Below, one piece after another: positions 5,344 through 5,358 of a DNA stretch of 5,358 nucleotides. Location: contig VBOM01000024.1 of the NCBI GenBank assembly GCA_005877535.1, positions 1-5,358 of the forward strand, given 5' to 3'. How positions within the stretch are numbered: position 1 is the first letter of the stretch; each line of letters starts with the position of its first letter. This DNA comes from Nitrospirota bacterium. Its GTDB lineage: Bacteria; Nitrospirota; Nitrospiria; Nitrospirales; Nitrospiraceae. The position numbers were made by a program, and so were the translations under genes. The notes under the pieces are model-generated. The model did not search any database. It saw only the letters and a list, made by a program, of their open reading frames with translations, and was not told where the DNA came from.

Positions 5344-5358
5344 GGGTATCTCTCTACG

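Overview
The window most likely comes from a Gram-negative environmental bacterium of the Nitrospira type (Nitrospirota). The basis is indirect: GC-rich sequence, two lipoproteins, a small periplasmic monohaem cytochrome c, a RodZ-like membrane protein, and a long GC-rich palindrome directly after a stop codon that resembles dispersed intergenic repeats I recall from Nitrospira genomes. No marker gene is present, so the assignment is an inference.

Layout. (1) Positions 116-895, minus strand: a 259-residue lipoprotein of unknown function with a clear lipobox and ribosome binding site. (2) Positions 896-1204: a 309-base divergent spacer with a 10-bp inverted repeat. (3) Positions 1271-3082, plus strand: a large lipoprotein made of an N-terminal domain, a beta-sandwich-like domain and a C-terminal caspase-like (peptidase C14 fold) domain. 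Both catalytic residues of that last domain appear to be substituted. Its secretion signal is encoded upstream of the first ATG/GTG/TTG codon in frame, so its start is unresolved. (4) Positions 3083-3336: a strong palindrome followed by three short hairpins. (5) Positions 3404-3850, minus strand: an exported class I cytochrome c with its own promoter, ribosome binding site and intrinsic terminator. (6) Positions 3932-4398: a spacer without a convincing gene. (7) Positions 4399-5343, minus strand: a complete RodZ-like protein (HTH, one membrane span, Pro-rich linker, C-terminal DUF4115-like domain).

How the genes relate. The two lipoproteins are divergent and may be functionally linked. By the enterobacterial Lol +2 rule the caspase-like one (Asp at +2) would stay in the inner membrane and the other (Ala at +2) would go to the outer membrane. 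The caspase-like gene and the cytochrome gene converge on a hairpin-rich spacer. The cytochrome and the RodZ-like gene lie on the same strand but are about 550 bases apart, and the cytochrome has its own promoter, so they are probably separate transcription units. The most unusual object is the catalytically dead, membrane-anchored caspase-like protein that keeps an intact EF-hand-type loop.
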